Origin: Cephalotus follicularis
Lineage: Eukaryota; Streptophyta; Magnoliopsida; Oxalidales; Cephalotaceae
Length of the DNA: 64,000 bases
Reading direction: 5' to 3'
Assembly (NCBI GenBank): GCA_001972305.1
Contig: BDDD01002916.1
Span: forward strand, 1-64,000
Below, piece by piece: positions 53,622 through 64,000 of this stretch. A model generated the notes under the pieces. It made no database searches and was not told the DNA's origin. It saw only the letters and a list, made by a program, of their open reading frames with translations. How positions within the stretch are numbered: position 1 is the stretch's first letter; every line of letters begins with the position of its first letter. A program made the position numbers and the translations under genes.

Positions 53622-54251
53622 ATACTAAACATTAAAAGGATAAATAGGTCCCTCTATTTTTTTCTCTTAACAAAAACAAAGTTTGGTTGCCTCAGCTCAT
53701 TAGCAATCAGATTGCATTATTTGCAACTTGCAGATAAAGTTAAAATGTCCGTTACTTCCGCGTTGGCATGTTGTTTCCACCTGTATAACCTTTATAAAAT
53801 ATTACTCATCTGAATCTGATTCCATTCATATAGTGAGGGAAAGAGAGAGAAGCCCAAATAGGAGGATTAGGACATAACTTTGGTAAAGAAACTTTACAAT
53901 ATTGTAATACGATCGACGCGATATATTATGGGTTCATGGACAATTGGGCATTGCTAAATCCTAGTTTGATTTTATAGGTTGGATCCTGTCCCTTGTACCA
54001 TTATGATTGCTGTGTAGGTTGAATGATGCACACTTGTGTTTTTGATACAATAACCGATAAAGGTTGTGTTTGTTTACGTACTATGATTATGATTTCCGCT
54101 CAAAATAAGTTTTGTTCTTCGTAGCGTTGAAATGCTAATGACATCGATTAGGGTTGTTGTATAATGATATTGTTTTTTTGCTTTTTAAGAGTAATGTTAT
54201 TCACTGAAAAACACAGCAATGATAATAACTGTTGACGTGTTCTAACAAAAA
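53622..54251. other. Intergenic stretch, nothing recognised
   Basis: AT-rich with no similarity seen. Its last nine bases (54243-54251, taacaaaaa) are the left target duplication of the Pack-MULE. Confidence 0.5.
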
Positions 54252-55559
54252 GGGTAAATTACACAAAAACACTTGAGTTTTATCTCCATTGACACTTTAA
54301 CACCTCAAAATTCAAAACAGAAACTTTGGCACTTATGATACTGTTTGGTAGACAGTTAGACACTTGCCGTTAATATGTTGTTAGTTGATCCATTAGTTTT
54401 ACACCGTCACGTCAGTATTATATTAATAACATTTTGTTAATACCAAAACTAACCCTTCAGCTCATCTCCTCTCCTCTAACCACCACCATCACCATGGATA
54501 ACATTTTGATCTCTCTCTCTTAAAACACACACATTTACACTTATTTGCTTGCCTACCTTTGGCTTCATCGTGCCTGTCTGACTATAGGACTTTGGGGCTA
54601 ATTTCATGTGCTATTATTGTTTTACAGGGTTAAGCCTCCTAAAGGGGAGAAGAAGAAAAAGAAGACGTCAATGGAGCAGCTGAATCTTAGTGGGAATGGT
54701 TTTTTAGGGAAGATTCCAGCTACTTTTGGGAATCTATTCAAGCTAACGACTTTGGATTTGAGCAAACAGAATCTCTCTGGCGATTTGCCCTTTGAGCTCT
54801 CTGGTTTGCCCAATTTGCAACTCATTGCTTTGCAGGAGAATATGATATTAGGGGACGTACCTGAAGGGTTCAGTAGCTTATCAGGTTTGCGATATGTGAA
54901 TCTTAGCTCCAATGCTCTCTCCGGTCATATTCCGGCTACATTTGGGTTTATTCGGTCATTGGTTGTTCTATAATTGTCGAAGAATCAAGTTTCTGGGTTC
55001 ATTCCGCCAGAGCTAGGTAATTGCTCTGATCTTCAAGTTCTTGAGCTTAGATCAAATGCTTTGAAAGGCCCCATTCCAGCTGATTTTTCACGCCTTCAGA
55101 ATTTGAGCTTGATTGATTTGGGTGGTAATAATTTAACAGGAATAACCTTGAAGGTGAAATTCAGGTAATGCTGGGTTCTAGATTCAACAATCCATCAGCA
55201 TTTGCATATAATCAAGACTTATGCGGGAAGCCGTTGGATCGGAAGTGTGTGGATGCAGGGGAGCGAAGTCGAAGGAAGAAAATGATTCTGTTGATTGTTG
55301 TGGCTGCAAGTGGTGCTATTCTCTTGACATTGTGTTGTTGTTTCTACATTTTCAGTCTCTTGAGGTGGCTGCAAGTGGCCTCCATTAACCTAGTTTGGGA
55401 GTTGCCTGCGTTTGGCAACCATGACTAATAAGGGTATAAAAGTATTTTGTAATTTCCGTTAACAACGTTAATAATGATGTGTGACTTTGTCATTTTGCAA
55501 TCTTGAGATGCTACAGTGTCAACGGAGATAAAACTCAAGTGTTTTTGTGTAATTTACCC
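54252..55559 (+). mobile_element. Pack-MULE carrying LRR receptor-kinase fragments
   Basis: Terminal inverted repeats of about 60 bp begin GGGTAAATTACAC and are nearly perfect over their first 35 bp. Flanks are taacaaaaa (54243-54251) and gaacaaaaa (55560-55568), 8 of 9 identical, matching the 9-bp duplication made by Mutator-like elements. No transposase is present; the interior is host gene sequence. It is 1308 bp long. Confidence 0.88.
54630..55428 (+). pseudogene. Captured LRR receptor-like kinase fragments
   Basis: Leucine-rich repeats of the plant type (LxxLxLSxNxLSGxIP) run from MEQLNLSGNGFLGKIP through LDLSKQNLSGDLP, VNLSSNALSGHIPATFG and LELRSNALKGPIPADF to IDLGGNNLTG. After a small gap come FNNPSAFAYNQDLCGKPLDR and the transmembrane segment ILLIVVAASGAILLTLCCC. 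The fragment then ends, with no kinase domain. A TAA at 54971-54973 (VVL-LSKN) and frame changes near 55160 break it. It resembles the end of the ectodomain of the LRR-RLK group that contains Arabidopsis At4g36180. The region between last LRR and juxtamembrane part is shortened, as when exons from one gene are captured and joined. Confidence 0.85.
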
Positions 55560-55879
55560 GAACAAAAATAGTAGAACTGGAATGATCTATCATTAAGTTT
55601 GATTGAAAAATGTGATGTCTTAACATCAGTAATTACTGTCAATTACTTTTTTTTTTATGTCCATAGGATTATTCTTTTTTAATTCTCTTTTCCACTTCGG
55701 TAGTACTCAATGACCGATTGGGTGGACACTTGGATTTGGTTGTTTGGATCGGGAAAGTTGGGGGCAAAGTTGGATTACTAGGACACTTCCAAAGATCAAT
55801 TTAGTAACAGATTAAGATAGCCATACAAAAATAGTAATAAAAATATTAAAAGACAGGTTATACCTTCAGGTTACATCAT

Positions 55880-57990
55880 GGGGCAATTTAAGCCAAAGAC
55901 CTAATTTGCCTCCCAAGAACTTTGATAAAAGTTATCGATCACCCTCTATACTTAAAAACGATTCAATTGATGATCCAAACTAGTGATTTGGGATCAAATA
56001 AGGAACAGCCCTGACGAAAAATTTAACCCCGTTAACATTAATGACTCCGCTACTAGCCAAAGCCCAATTTGCCCTTGGAACTTTAATGAAAGTTATAGAT
56101 TGTCCTATGTACTTAAAAACGGTTCAATTGAAGACCCAAACTACTGATTTGGGTCAAATAAGGACCAACCCTGATAGAAAATTTGACCCCGTTAACGTTG
56201 ATGACGTGACGTTGACATGAAATTTTTTTTTGCCAAATTTCTTATCCTAATTACTAATTTTGCTTATAGGTCCCACATGACACGTGACAGTTTCCAAGCC
56301 ATTAATCAGTAGTCAAATATTAATTATTTCAATCGAACGACTGATGATTAAAATGTATACAAATTAAATACGAGCGTTTTACACATAATGAAATCAAACC
56401 CAAATACCCAAATCATCTAAAAATCCCATGTTCAAACTCGTATGATGCTAAATACCCAACATGATCACCATGCACGTCGATGTGTATAGTTTAAGCGCTG
56501 ACGTCTATGCATTTGTTCTATAATTTTTATTCATATTTTTAAGGCGTCGACGTGAGTGATGAATACGTTGACATGTTCATCATTCATATGCAGAGTTGGT
56601 TTGAATTGTCAACGCAAACATACTTTTGGAGATGAAAAAATGAGCCAGTCAAATGGCTTGAGAGGCTTAGGGGGGCATTAGAAAAAGTGATCAGACCAGG
56701 TACTATCAATTCCATCGTAAAAATGGTCACGACACGAAGGAGTGTAGACAACTGAAGTACGAGATTGAGAGGTTGGTCCGAAATGGTTATCTCGGTCGAT
56801 TTAAAGAAATTGCCAACAAAGAGCAAAGGACAAAACACAGAGGGGGGCAACTACAGAATAATGATGCAAGAGAACTTCAATGCACATTTTATACTATCTT
56901 GGAGGGACCTTCTTTTTCAAGAGATGCGAGCTCTCCCAAAAAAGCTTATGCTTGAAGGTCTATGGCGGTACAACAACCCCAAAAACAGAAAGTGGGCATG
57001 TCAGAAGAAGTGATTAGCTTTAGTGATGCTGATCTCGAAGGTTTATTGCTACCCCATGCAGATCCAGTGGTGGTAGAGCTTCAGTGATGCTATTGGTGCC
57101 ATATGAAGATTGATTTGTTAATCTATAAATGGTTTTCAAAGGGTTTCTGGTTTTTTGTTATTTGAAAACTATCAATTGCAAAATAAAGCTCAGTTATAAC
57201 ATGTGTATTGCTTTGTACTATAGGCGTCGACACCCATACTTTAGACGTCAATGCATTGACAATTCAAACCAATTCTGCATATGAATGATGAACACATCGA
57301 TGTGTTCATCATTCACGTTGACGTTTTGAAAATATGAATAAAAATTATAGAACAGACGTATAGTCGTCAACTCTTAAACAATACATATCGATGTGCATGG
57401 TAAGCATGTTGGGTATTTAGAGTCACACGGGTTTGAATATGGGATTTTTAGATGATTTGGGTTTTTGGTTTGATTTCATTGTGTGTAAAACACTCATATT
57501 TAATTTGTGTACTTCTTAATCATCAGTCGTCCGATTGAAATAATTAATATTTGACTAATGATTAACGGTTGGAAAAGTGCCACGTGGGTGTGGGATCCAC
57601 GAGCAAAGTTAGCAATTAAGATAAGAAATTTGGCAAGGAAATTTTCCATGTTAGTGCCACGTCAGCAACGTTGCGCCACATTAGCAGCCACGTTATCAAC
57701 ATTAACTTTTCTGTCAGGCCTAGTCCTTATTTAAGCTAAAATCAATAGTTTGGACCCTCAATTAAGCCATATTTAAGTACATTGGGTAGTTGATAACTTT
57801 CATCAAAGTTCGGAGGGAAAATTGAGTTTTTGGCCAGGAGCGCAACATCATCAACGTTAACTAGGTTAAATTTTCTTTTAGGACTGGTCCTTATTTGAAT
57901 CCAAATCAACAGTTCGGATCTTCAATTGAGTCGTTTTTAAGTACAGTGGACAATCAATAACTTTCATCAAAATTTAGGGGCAAATTGGTA
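55880..57990. mobile_element. Long-inverted-repeat (foldback/MULE-like) element with captured gag piece
   Basis: The left arm (about 55880-56615) and right arm (about 57225-57990) are inverted copies. Each contains two tandem subrepeats with ttgatgaaagttatcgat-like and acttaaaaacggttcaattg text. The inner parts pair too (gcatatgaatgatgaacac near 57277 with its complement near 56575). The 600-bp centre holds retrotransposon sequence. No transposase was seen and target duplications are uncertain. Confidence 0.7.
56701..57085 (+). pseudogene. Captured Tat-type gag/protease linker fragment
   Basis: The frame reads FHRKNGHDTKECRQLKYEIE then LVRNGYLGRFKEIANKEQR, matching CRYHRDHGHDTEECRQLK in element A. 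It continues SEEVISFSDADLEGLLLPHA, matching the A segment near 29265-29310. The first Cys of the knuckle is lost. It diverges more from A than B does, so it came from another family member. Confidence 0.8.
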
Positions 57991-59455
57991 GGGGTGAGCA
58001 AAAATACCCGATACCCGAATTCCTGAACCCAAACTACCCGAATTTTTTATTCGGTTGAGGTAGTTCGGATATTTAGGATATTCAGTTTGAGAATTATGGG
58101 TATCTTAAAAGTTTAGGTTCGGGATCATGTAACAATTTTAAGATTTTGGGTACCCGGATTACCTGTATTTTAGATTATGTTAATGAAATAAATTTTACCG
58201 GGCCAATATGTGTTATAAGTTAATTAGAGCCCAACCCAAATAATTTCATAGCCCAAACCCCAAACCCAAAATGCCTGCATTAAAAAAATACAAAATTTTG
58301 ACCTTTTCAGCCCAATCCCCAAACTAAAAAGTCTAAAACGCCAAAACTAAAACTAAAGTAAAACTTTACATTTTTTTTTCTTATTCAGTTCTTCGTCTCT
58401 TTGAAACCCACGGCGTTTTTTCATTTTTTTTGTTCTTTCATTTCTTCATTTCTTCTCCAGACTAACTCCAAAACGTAATTTTTTTCTTCATTTATTCATT
58501 TCTTTGAAAACCCACACACAACAAACGCACCCTCTCCCTAAATCCCCAAACATCCCTAAATCCTCAAATATCCACAGACACACACAATGGTTTTAGACTC
58601 TGGTCTCTCTCTTGGACCACAACTCACAAGGTAAATATTATTCAATGTAATATTTATAGTTTATGTTTCAAATTTTTAATTTTTTTAATTTTTTTAATTT
58701 TTGATTTTTAATTTTTCTAATGTTTGTTAATTTATTTTGTTAAGGTTTGTTATTTTTTTTTTTAATTTTTGTAAGTCATTTTTAAGATTTCTATTCCTTT
58801 GATATTTTCAATCCATGTAGTAGAGCTTATTTAAAAGCACAAAAATATTTAAAAAGATTTACCTAAGAAGTAAGAGTTATATAATAAATGTTATGCAATT
58901 TTATTACCACTGACCACTGTTTGTTATTTAGAGAACCCACCTTGCTATAGACTATCGATAATTATTGTCAAATGTTATGCATGATAGTGATGTTGCTGAC
59001 CCAATGGTGGTATGCAACTTAGTTTGATGCATCAGCTAAGTAATAAATTGGTTATGATGCTGGCACATCACATGCCTTTGAAGGCAATCCAATCTCTATA
59101 TTACCATAGTTGACTAGTACTACAGTTTGATCTCCAAATGCTCCCCCATTGGATAACTCAAAGGCCATCCAATCTCTATATTACCATAGTTGACTATCAT
59201 GGTGCTTATTGTTATGTTCTATTTTCTGCTTTATCCCTTTCTGTAATGTTTGTAATTTCAGTTCTATTTTTTTTTTAATTTCTGTTCTATCCCATTTTTA
59301 AATTTTTGTAATGTTAGATATTTTCTAACGTTTGTTATTTTCTAATGTTTACTTGTTTAGATGTCAAATGAAATGGAGCCTTCAGCAGATAGAATGGAGA
59401 CTGAATTGAATATACCTGAAGAGAAGGAGGAGGAGGAGGAGGAGACCCGAAGCAT
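57991..59455 (+). other. Low-complexity region, possible 5' end of a hAT-type transposon
   Basis: taggggtgagcaaaaataccc with repeated acccgaa motifs resembles plant hAT ends. An ATG at 59361 starts MSNEMEPSADRMETELNIPE and runs into a glutamate tract, the kind of start seen before a BED zinc finger. The rest is replaced by the copia sequence. This is a guess from style, not a match. Confidence 0.25.
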
Positions 59456-59564
59456 TACGAAAACTTACATTAAGTTACAACCATTTAACTAATCTAACAA
59501 AGTAATCCAGCTCAATCGTAACTAATTCTTCTTAACTTCCAGTATTGCAGCTCAACCATGATCC

Positions 59565-61288
59565 TCAACACTTGTGAAGAAGATATTTGTGCTGCAATTT
59601 ACCCAAAGGCTTAGTCATCAAATCTGCAGGTTGCTCCCCTGTAGATATATGAGCTGTAGTTATGATATTCCTTTGGATTTTCTCCCTTATCAAATGGCAA
59701 TCGATTTCTATGTGTTTAGTTCTCTCGTGGTAGATTGGGTTCGCTGCAATGTGTAAGGAAACTATGTTGTCACAATGTAATTCCACTGGTTTTTTGTGAT
59801 CAACATTCAAGTCTTGTAGTAAGCCTAGGATCCATGTAATTTCACAGGTCGTTGCAGCCATGGACCTGTACTCAGCCTCTACTGATGACTTGGAAATTGT
59901 AGTCTGCTTCTTGGTTTTCCAAGATATCAGGGAATCCCATAGCTTTATACAGTAGCCCGTAAGAGACTTCCTGGACATAGGACAAGCTCCCCAATCTACA
60001 TCACAGTATGCAGTAAGCCTCATATTACTTTTGGAAAACATCAATATTCCTTGACCAAGATCCTTCTTCAAGTATCTCAAAACCCTTAAAGCTGAATCCA
60101 TATGTGATTTCTTTGGCTGATGAATAAACTGACTCAAAAGTTGCACAACATAACAAATGTCTAGCCTGGTTATTGTCAAGTAGATTAACCTCCCAATAAG
60201 CCTCTGATATGCTGATGAATCTGCAAGTATAGGATCCTCCTTCACCTCCAATTCACACTTTGTAGCAGTAGTATCATACTCCACACTGACTAATTTAATA
60301 TTCTGCTCCATAGGTGTGTCTGCTGGCTTAGCAGAAGATAATCCTGCTTCAGAAATTAGATCAAGTGTGTACTTCCTTTGATTCAAACAAATTCCTTGTG
60401 CAGACCTCGCAACCTCTATCCCCAAGAAGTATTTCAATGGTCCCAAATCCTTCATTTGGAACTTGGAATGAAGATACTTCTTCAATGCTGTAATGGAATC
60501 AATATCATCTCCTGTGATGACTATATCATCAACATACACCAATAGTATAGTAATCTTTCCATCATGTCTCTTGGTGAACAGAGAGTAATCATGTTCTGAT
60601 TGGACATAATTAGCTTCAATCATTGCTGCTGTAAATTTGTGGTTCCACTGCCTTGACGCTTGTTTCAAACCATAAAGGGATTTGAGCAATCTACACACCT
60701 TTGTCTCCCCCTGATTGCCAAAACCCTGAGGTATAGTCATATAAACCTCTTCATGCAAATCACCTTGGAGGAAAGCATTGGTAACATCCATTTGATGAAG
60801 GGACCAATGTTTGGAGGCAGCAATAGCAAGAACTGTCCTGACAGTGACTATTTTGGCTACTGGAGAGAATGTATCATGATAGTCGATCCCTTCTTTTTGA
60901 GTGTATCCCTTAGCCACCAACCTGGCTATAAATCTATCAATTGAGCCATCAGCATGATAATTAATTTTGTAAACCCATTTGCATCCTATAGGTTTCTTGC
61001 CAGGAGGAAGTTCCACAACATCCCAGGTCTTGTTCAACTCTAAAGCTTGAATTTCCTTAGCCATCGCTTCTTGCCATCTATGATCCTTAATTGCCTCATG
61101 AAAAGTTTATGGTTCTTTTAAGGATGAAATAGATGCAACAAAGTGTTGATATGATGAAGAAAGATGAGCATAAGAAATGTGATTGGATATTGGATAGGCA
61201 ACAATATTAGCAGATGAGGAAGGAATGGTTGGACATGCATAATCTTTGGTCCAAATAGGTGGTCGAGATATTCTAGTGGAATGTCTAC
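59565..61288 (-). pseudogene. Ty1/copia reverse transcriptase and RNase H (partial)
   Basis: A 499-codon frame (59565-61064) carries RT motifs GCKWVYKINYHADG, QMDVTNAFLQGDLHEEVYM, SLYGLKQASRQW and the catalytic LLVYVDDIVITG. RNase H follows (LTAYCDVDWGACPMSRKSLT, ISKSSVEAEYRSMA, ELHCDNIVSLHIAANP) with the usual end ADLMTKPLG. Upstream the frame continues as TFHEAIKDHRWQEA after a TAA at 61107-61109, back to STRISRPPIWTKDYACP. It is cut at 61288 by element B. No LTR was found on the left. The rest (gag, integrase) should lie beyond B, outside the window. Confidence 0.92.
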
Positions 61289-64000
61289 TGTTGATAGTAT
61301 CCTAAATATCTTACAATTATTGATAATACTTCCTCAGATGCTCGGCATTCCAAGCTCTGGCAATCTCCCTACCCCCCAAAGTTTCAAGTTTGAATGTTCC
61401 TGGGCGGAGGACCCTTTTGATCTTGTATGGTCCTTCCCAGGCAGGGGCTAGCTTTCCTCTGGTACCAGTAGGATCTGCAATGGTTGAGTTGCGTAGGACT
61501 AGATTTCCTTCCCTTAGTAGTCTTGGGCTTACTCTTTTGTTGTAGTAGCGGCTTACCCTCAGCTGATAGGCTGCAACTCTGATTGCAGCTGTATCTCTGA
61601 GTTCTTCCACTAGGTCGAGGAGGCACCTCAGTCCTTCTTCGTTGTTATCTTCAGTAAAGTGCACAACTCTTGGTGATTGCACTCCAACCTCTACTAGTAT
61701 CATAGCTTCTGTTCCAAAACAAACGCTGTATGGGGACTCTCTTGTAGTAGTCCGAGGAGTGGTTCTATGTGCCCATAATACACTTGGTAACTCTTCGGTC
61801 CACCTTCCCTTGCTGTCTTCTATGCGCTTTTTCAAGCCCGAGATGATTTCTCTGTTGATCACCTCGGCTTGACCATTACTTTGAGGGTAGGCTACTGAGG
61901 CAAGCCTATGTTCTATCCTCCATTCCCTGCAAAAGTCACGGAAAGCTTGGCAATCAAACTGCTTACCATTGTCTGTGATAATCGTCTTTGGGACTCCGAA
62001 TCTGCAGATGATTGACTTCCATACAAAGCTCTCTGTGTTCTTCTCTGTAATTGTGGCCAAAGGTTCTGCTTCCACACACTTAGTGAAGTAGTCAACCGCT
62101 ACAATGAGAAACTTCCTCTGGCCCTCTGGCCTATTGCCATAGGTAATGGTCCGACGAAGTCCATTCCCCACTGTGCGAAGGTCCACGGGGCCGTAATTGA
62201 TGTCAGAGGTTGAGAAGGCCCTCTACTTATATTGGTGTTCCTCTGACACTTGTCACACTTCCTTACTAAGTTTATAGCATCTTGATGCATGGTCGGCCAG
62301 TAGTAACCTTGCCTTAATAGCTTGTGAGATAAAGTCCTGCCCCCAGTGAGATTGCCACAGATTCCTTCATGGACCTCCCTTAGGGCGTAGTCGGCCTCCG
62401 AGGGGTTCAAGCACCTCAACCAAGGAAATGAGAAAGACCTTTTGTAGAGGATCCCATCTCGAAATTGGAATCTGTTTGCTCTGTAAACTAGCTTCCTAGC
62501 CTCCACGGGGTCCTCGGGCAGGATCCCGTCCCTTAGCCAATTAATAAAGGGAGTCATCCAATTTGGCTCCTGCGGAACATCTATGTCCATTACTTCTGCT
62601 TCAGAGATGGTCGGACGATCCAGGTAGTCAACTAGCACTGTTTGATTTTTCTCCAACTCCTCTGCCGTTGCCAGCTTTGACAATTGGTCTGCTCTGACGT
62701 TCTCTACTCTGGGCACTTTCACAATTCTCAAAACTTCGAAGGCTTGTTTGAGTGGTTTGTCAGTCAGAACCTTGATTGTATGGGCTTGGAAATATGGCCT
62801 CAATTTTCTGGCCGAGATGATCAAAGCATAGGCATACTTCTCCACCTCCGGGTACCTCCCCTCGGCATCGTTCAGAGCATTGCTCACGTAGTATACTGGC
62901 CTCTGAATTTTCTCCTCTTCTCTGACCAGCACTGCACTCATTGCGCCCGAGGTGGCCGCAAGGTACAAATACAATTCTTCCCCTTCCTTGGGTTTCGAGA
63001 TCAGAGGAGGTGAAGCCAGGTATTCCATCAACTTATCGAAGGTCGCTTGACAGTCGTCGGACCACGAGAATCCCTTGGGATCTCTAAGTATTTTGAAGAA
63101 GGGAAGGCACTTCTCTGCTGACTTGGACACAAACCTACTCAGGGCTGCAATCTTCCCATTTAATCTCATGACATCCCTGATGGTTTGAGGTGGCCTCATG
63201 CTTTGAATTGCCGAGATCTTCTCTGGGTTGGCCTCTTTACCTCTGCTAGAGACCATAAATCCGAGGAATTTTCCCGAGGTGACCCCAAATGTGCACTTGG
63301 ACGGATTGAGTTTCATATTATACTTCCTCAGCACTCCAAAATTCTCCTCCAAGTCTTTTACGTGGGGGCTCCTGGCTGGGGTTTTGACGAGCATATCGTC
63401 CATGTATACCTCCATGTTCTTCCCAATCTGCGGCTCAAAAATTTTGTTCACCAGACGCTGATAGGTAGCCCCTGTATTCTTCAAGCCAAAGGGCATAACC
63501 TTGTAGCAGTACATTCCTCGGTCTGTTATAAACGCTGTCTTGTTCTCAACAGCTTGTACATGGGAATTTGATTATATCCCGAGTAAGCGTCCAAGAAGCT
63601 TAATATTCTATAACCCGAGGTTGTGTCTACCAGTTGGTCTATCTTTGGGAGAGGGAAGTGATCCTTTGGGCAGGCCTTGTTGAGGTATATGAAGTCTATG
63701 CACATCCTCCATTTGCCATTGGCTTTTTTGACCAACACCGGATTTGCTAACCAGTCCGAGTAGTGCACTTCTGTGATAAAACCTGCTTGCAACAACTTGC
63801 TCACCTCCTCGGCTATTGCCTGCTGCCTCTCAGGGGCAAAGTTCCTCTTCTTTTGTTTGGTCGGGGGCCTGGCTGGGTCCATGCTTAATTTATGGACCAT
63901 TACATCTGGGATGATGCCAGGGACCTCCTCTGCCGACCATGCAAAAACATCTTTGTTATCTCGAAGGAATGTTATTAATTCCCCCTTCTCCGCCTTCCCA
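61289..64000 (-). mobile_element. Tat-like element B inserted in copia (runs off the window)
   Basis: Minus sense. Pol sequence is collinear with A and keeps the integrase. Only 13 bases after the pol stop the text becomes TAGGATACTATCAACA (61304 to 61289), which looks like the tip of the family LTR. The spacer, antisense gene, PPT and most of the 3' LTR are therefore deleted. Copia sequence starts at 61288; the five bases tctac there are the candidate target duplication. Confidence 0.8.
61317..64000 (-). pseudogene. Pol of element B: RT, RNase H and integrase, two frameshifts
   Basis: RT starts near 63900 (MVHKLSMDPARPPTKQ) and keeps FLDAYSGYNQIPM and VYMDDMLVKT. RNase H has YLYLAATSGAMSAVLVREE. 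The integrase zinc domain has GYYWPTMHQDAINLV then CDKCQ, but one zinc-binding His is Leu (CGNLTGG, codon at 62348-62350). The core has WGMDFVGP, VDYFTK, TIITDNGKQ and YPQSNGQAEV; the tail reaches AEHLRKYYQ (stop 61317). One base is missing near 63550 (AAGCTGTTGAG against AAGCCTGACGAG in A). An 8-bp tandem duplication (GGCCAGAG twice, 62117-62132) shifts the integrase frame. The RT catalytic motif is present, but no intact polyprotein can be made. Confidence 0.92.

Noticed and set aside
57991-58560. Independent MITE with acccgaa ends
   Set aside because: No matching inverted end was found within the window.
58380-59340. Possible gene start with TTC/TTT-rich leader
   Set aside because: Only low-complexity T-rich text; the single plausible ATG (59361) leads into a glutamate run and then foreign copia sequence.

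Overview
The window is nuclear DNA of a eudicot plant, probably a woody or TE-rich species. The evidence is GT-AG spliced genes, a gamma-tubulin complex gene and a plastid-type APS kinase of plant form, and many plant-type transposons. No organism is named because nothing in the sequence fixes it. There is no CRISPR array, operon or bacterial feature, and I saw no tRNA or rRNA gene.

Layout. (1) 110-5021: internally deleted Ty3/gypsy chromovirus, minus strand, with PBS, PPT, a 3.0-kb LTR and a broken gag. (2) 5465-7526: dead FAR1/FHY3-type (MULE-derived) gene, minus strand. (3) 8.7-11 kb: microsatellite and two families of degenerate tandem repeats. (4) 12288-21717: complete 21-exon gene for gamma-tubulin complex component 2 (GCP2), minus strand. 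Its introns hold a small MULE-type MITE and a chromovirus remnant. (5) about 23.8-47.9 kb: fragments of one family of Tat-like Ty3/gypsy elements (here called D, A, C and E) interleaved with copies of an APS kinase gene. (6) 48.5-52.8 kb: third APS kinase copy, with promoter and downstream flank. (7) 54252-55559: Pack-MULE carrying pieces of an LRR receptor-like kinase. (8) 55.88-57.99 kb: long-inverted-repeat element that has captured a retrotransposon gag fragment. (9) 59.5-61.29 kb: Ty1/copia pol on the minus strand, interrupted at 61289 by another Tat-like element (B) that runs off the right edge.

The Tat-like family is the most unusual content. In sense order it reads 5' LTR (TGATGG...ATCAACA), PBS (TGGCGCCGTCTGTGGG), gag, protease-RT-RNase H-integrase, spacer, an ANTISENSE three-exon gene with its own TATA box, PPT, 3' LTR. 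The antisense gene is present three times (D, A, E). Exon lengths in A and E are identical (904, 524, 843 nt). Its product, 756 residues if intact, has an N-terminal region resembling the plant 'putative gypsy type transposon' domain and a coiled-coil C-terminal part.

APS kinase (plastid/cytosol sulfate assimilation, making PAPS from APS) occurs as copy 1 (exon 1 only), copy 2 (all exons, no promoter) and copy 3 (all exons with promoter). Copies 2 and 3 are collinear without an indel from the start codon through at least the last intron. They share an in-frame TGA in the last exon that removes 23 residues. A Tat-like element landed in the downstream flank (target duplication AATTA). Its two ends now lie in swapped order, at 39098 and 42908, so tandem duplication and deletions followed the insertion. 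Either the genome truly has this array, or part of it is a false duplication from assembling two haplotypes; read depth would decide.
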